Source of the DNA: an uncultured Rikenella sp. | GTDB taxonomy: Bacteria > Bacteroidota > Bacteroidia > Bacteroidales > Rikenellaceae | DNA: 21,867 nt | NCBI RefSeq assembly: GCF_910577125.1 | Contig: NZ_CAJTMN010000033.1 | Span: 1 to 21,867, forward strand | Reading direction: 5' to 3' | Shown: in pieces, positions 21,774-21,867 of the stretch | Numbering within the stretch: the stretch's first letter is position 1 | Layout of the letters: the number at the start of each line of letters is the position of its first letter | Notes under the pieces: generated by a model | What the model saw: the letters and a program-made list of their open reading frames with translations, nothing else | Told to the model about the DNA's origin: nothing | The model's database searches: none | Program-made: the position numbers and the translations under genes

Positions 21774-21867
21774 ACGTATTGACGTATGAACGTACTAACG
21801 TATTGATGTATGAACGTATTGATGTATGAACGTATTGACGTATGAACGTATTGACGTATGAACGTAT
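21774..21867. repeat. Iteron-like 8/16-bp tandem array (cut by window end)
   Basis: Nearly twelve tandem 8-bp units of the form ACGTATTG or ACGTATGA alternate, giving a 16-bp higher-order period. Deviations are ATGTATGA twice and ACGTACTA once. Each unit holds an ACGT or near-ACGT core. There are no spacers, so it is not CRISPR. It resembles iterons or partition-site repeats of plasmid-like elements. Confidence 0.85.

Larger units (their letters stand above)
18100..21867. mobile_element. Probable end of an integrated genetic element (runs off window)
   Basis: A tyrosine recombinase gene, a base-composition change, a resident IS, a long inverted repeat and an iteron-like array point to an integrative element whose remainder lies beyond 21867. 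The left limit is approximate; no conjugation, mobilisation or cargo gene is visible within the window. Confidence 0.5.

Noticed and set aside
21774..21867. CRISPR array
   Set aside because: The units are only 8 bp in strict tandem without spacers, and no cas gene is present.

Overview
The window looks like a chromosome segment of a GC-rich gut Bacteroidota, most likely Alistipes or another Rikenellaceae, joined near 17.3-18.3 kb to lower-GC accessory DNA. The evidence is as follows. Several genes sit behind a TAnnTTTG -7 box, the Bacteroidota promoter signature. The protein set (GH20 hexosaminidase lipoprotein, CzcC/TolC-like protein, Bacteroidota-type tyrosine recombinase, small lipoprotein) fits that phylum. 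Genus is inference.

Layout, left to right: thiC (-) directly behind a polyprenyl diphosphate synthase (-); aspS (-); a TolC-family outer-membrane protein (+); a GH20 beta-hexosaminidase lipoprotein (-); a Cof-type HAD phosphatase (-); a six-helix ion channel (+); a tandem-ATPase ModF-like ABC protein (-); an MscS channel (+); a small lipoprotein (-). The accessory part then holds a tyrosine recombinase (+), a complete IS1634-like insertion sequence inserted just behind it, a 21-bp-stem inverted repeat, and an 8-bp tandem array that runs off the window end. The host genes are mostly unrelated housekeeping, envelope and transport genes; the only tight pair is the synthase and thiC.

The striking part is what separates the host genes. 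Five intergenic spans (1-1223, 3743-5201, 6975-7699, 8876-9283, 13426-14857; about 5 kb together) are packed with a mosaic of short dispersed modules in both orientations. I name the families H, R, N, S, P, E, G and D. Each is built on a hairpin. In several families the flanks are conserved while the stem differs between copies and stays self-complementary, so both arms change together. Many modules end in the same plus-strand motif, close to AGCCTCTACCC. Three spans also carry a roughly 190-205 bp cassette (T1, T2, T3) that encodes only the last 62-67 residues of a FISUMP/C-type-lectin-like domain, ends in a stop codon, and has no start or 5' gene. The cassettes share near-identical ends around a divergent middle and are followed by a small hairpin right after the stop. 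This resembles a set of silent donor cassettes, or the target end of a diversity-generating retroelement, but no reverse transcriptase, template repeat or expressed recipient gene lies in the window.

The IS has 13-bp terminal inverted repeats and sits between two identical 82-bp direct repeats that contain the last 11 codons, stop codon and terminator of the integrase gene. Such long target duplications are a known peculiarity of the IS1634/IS1549 group.
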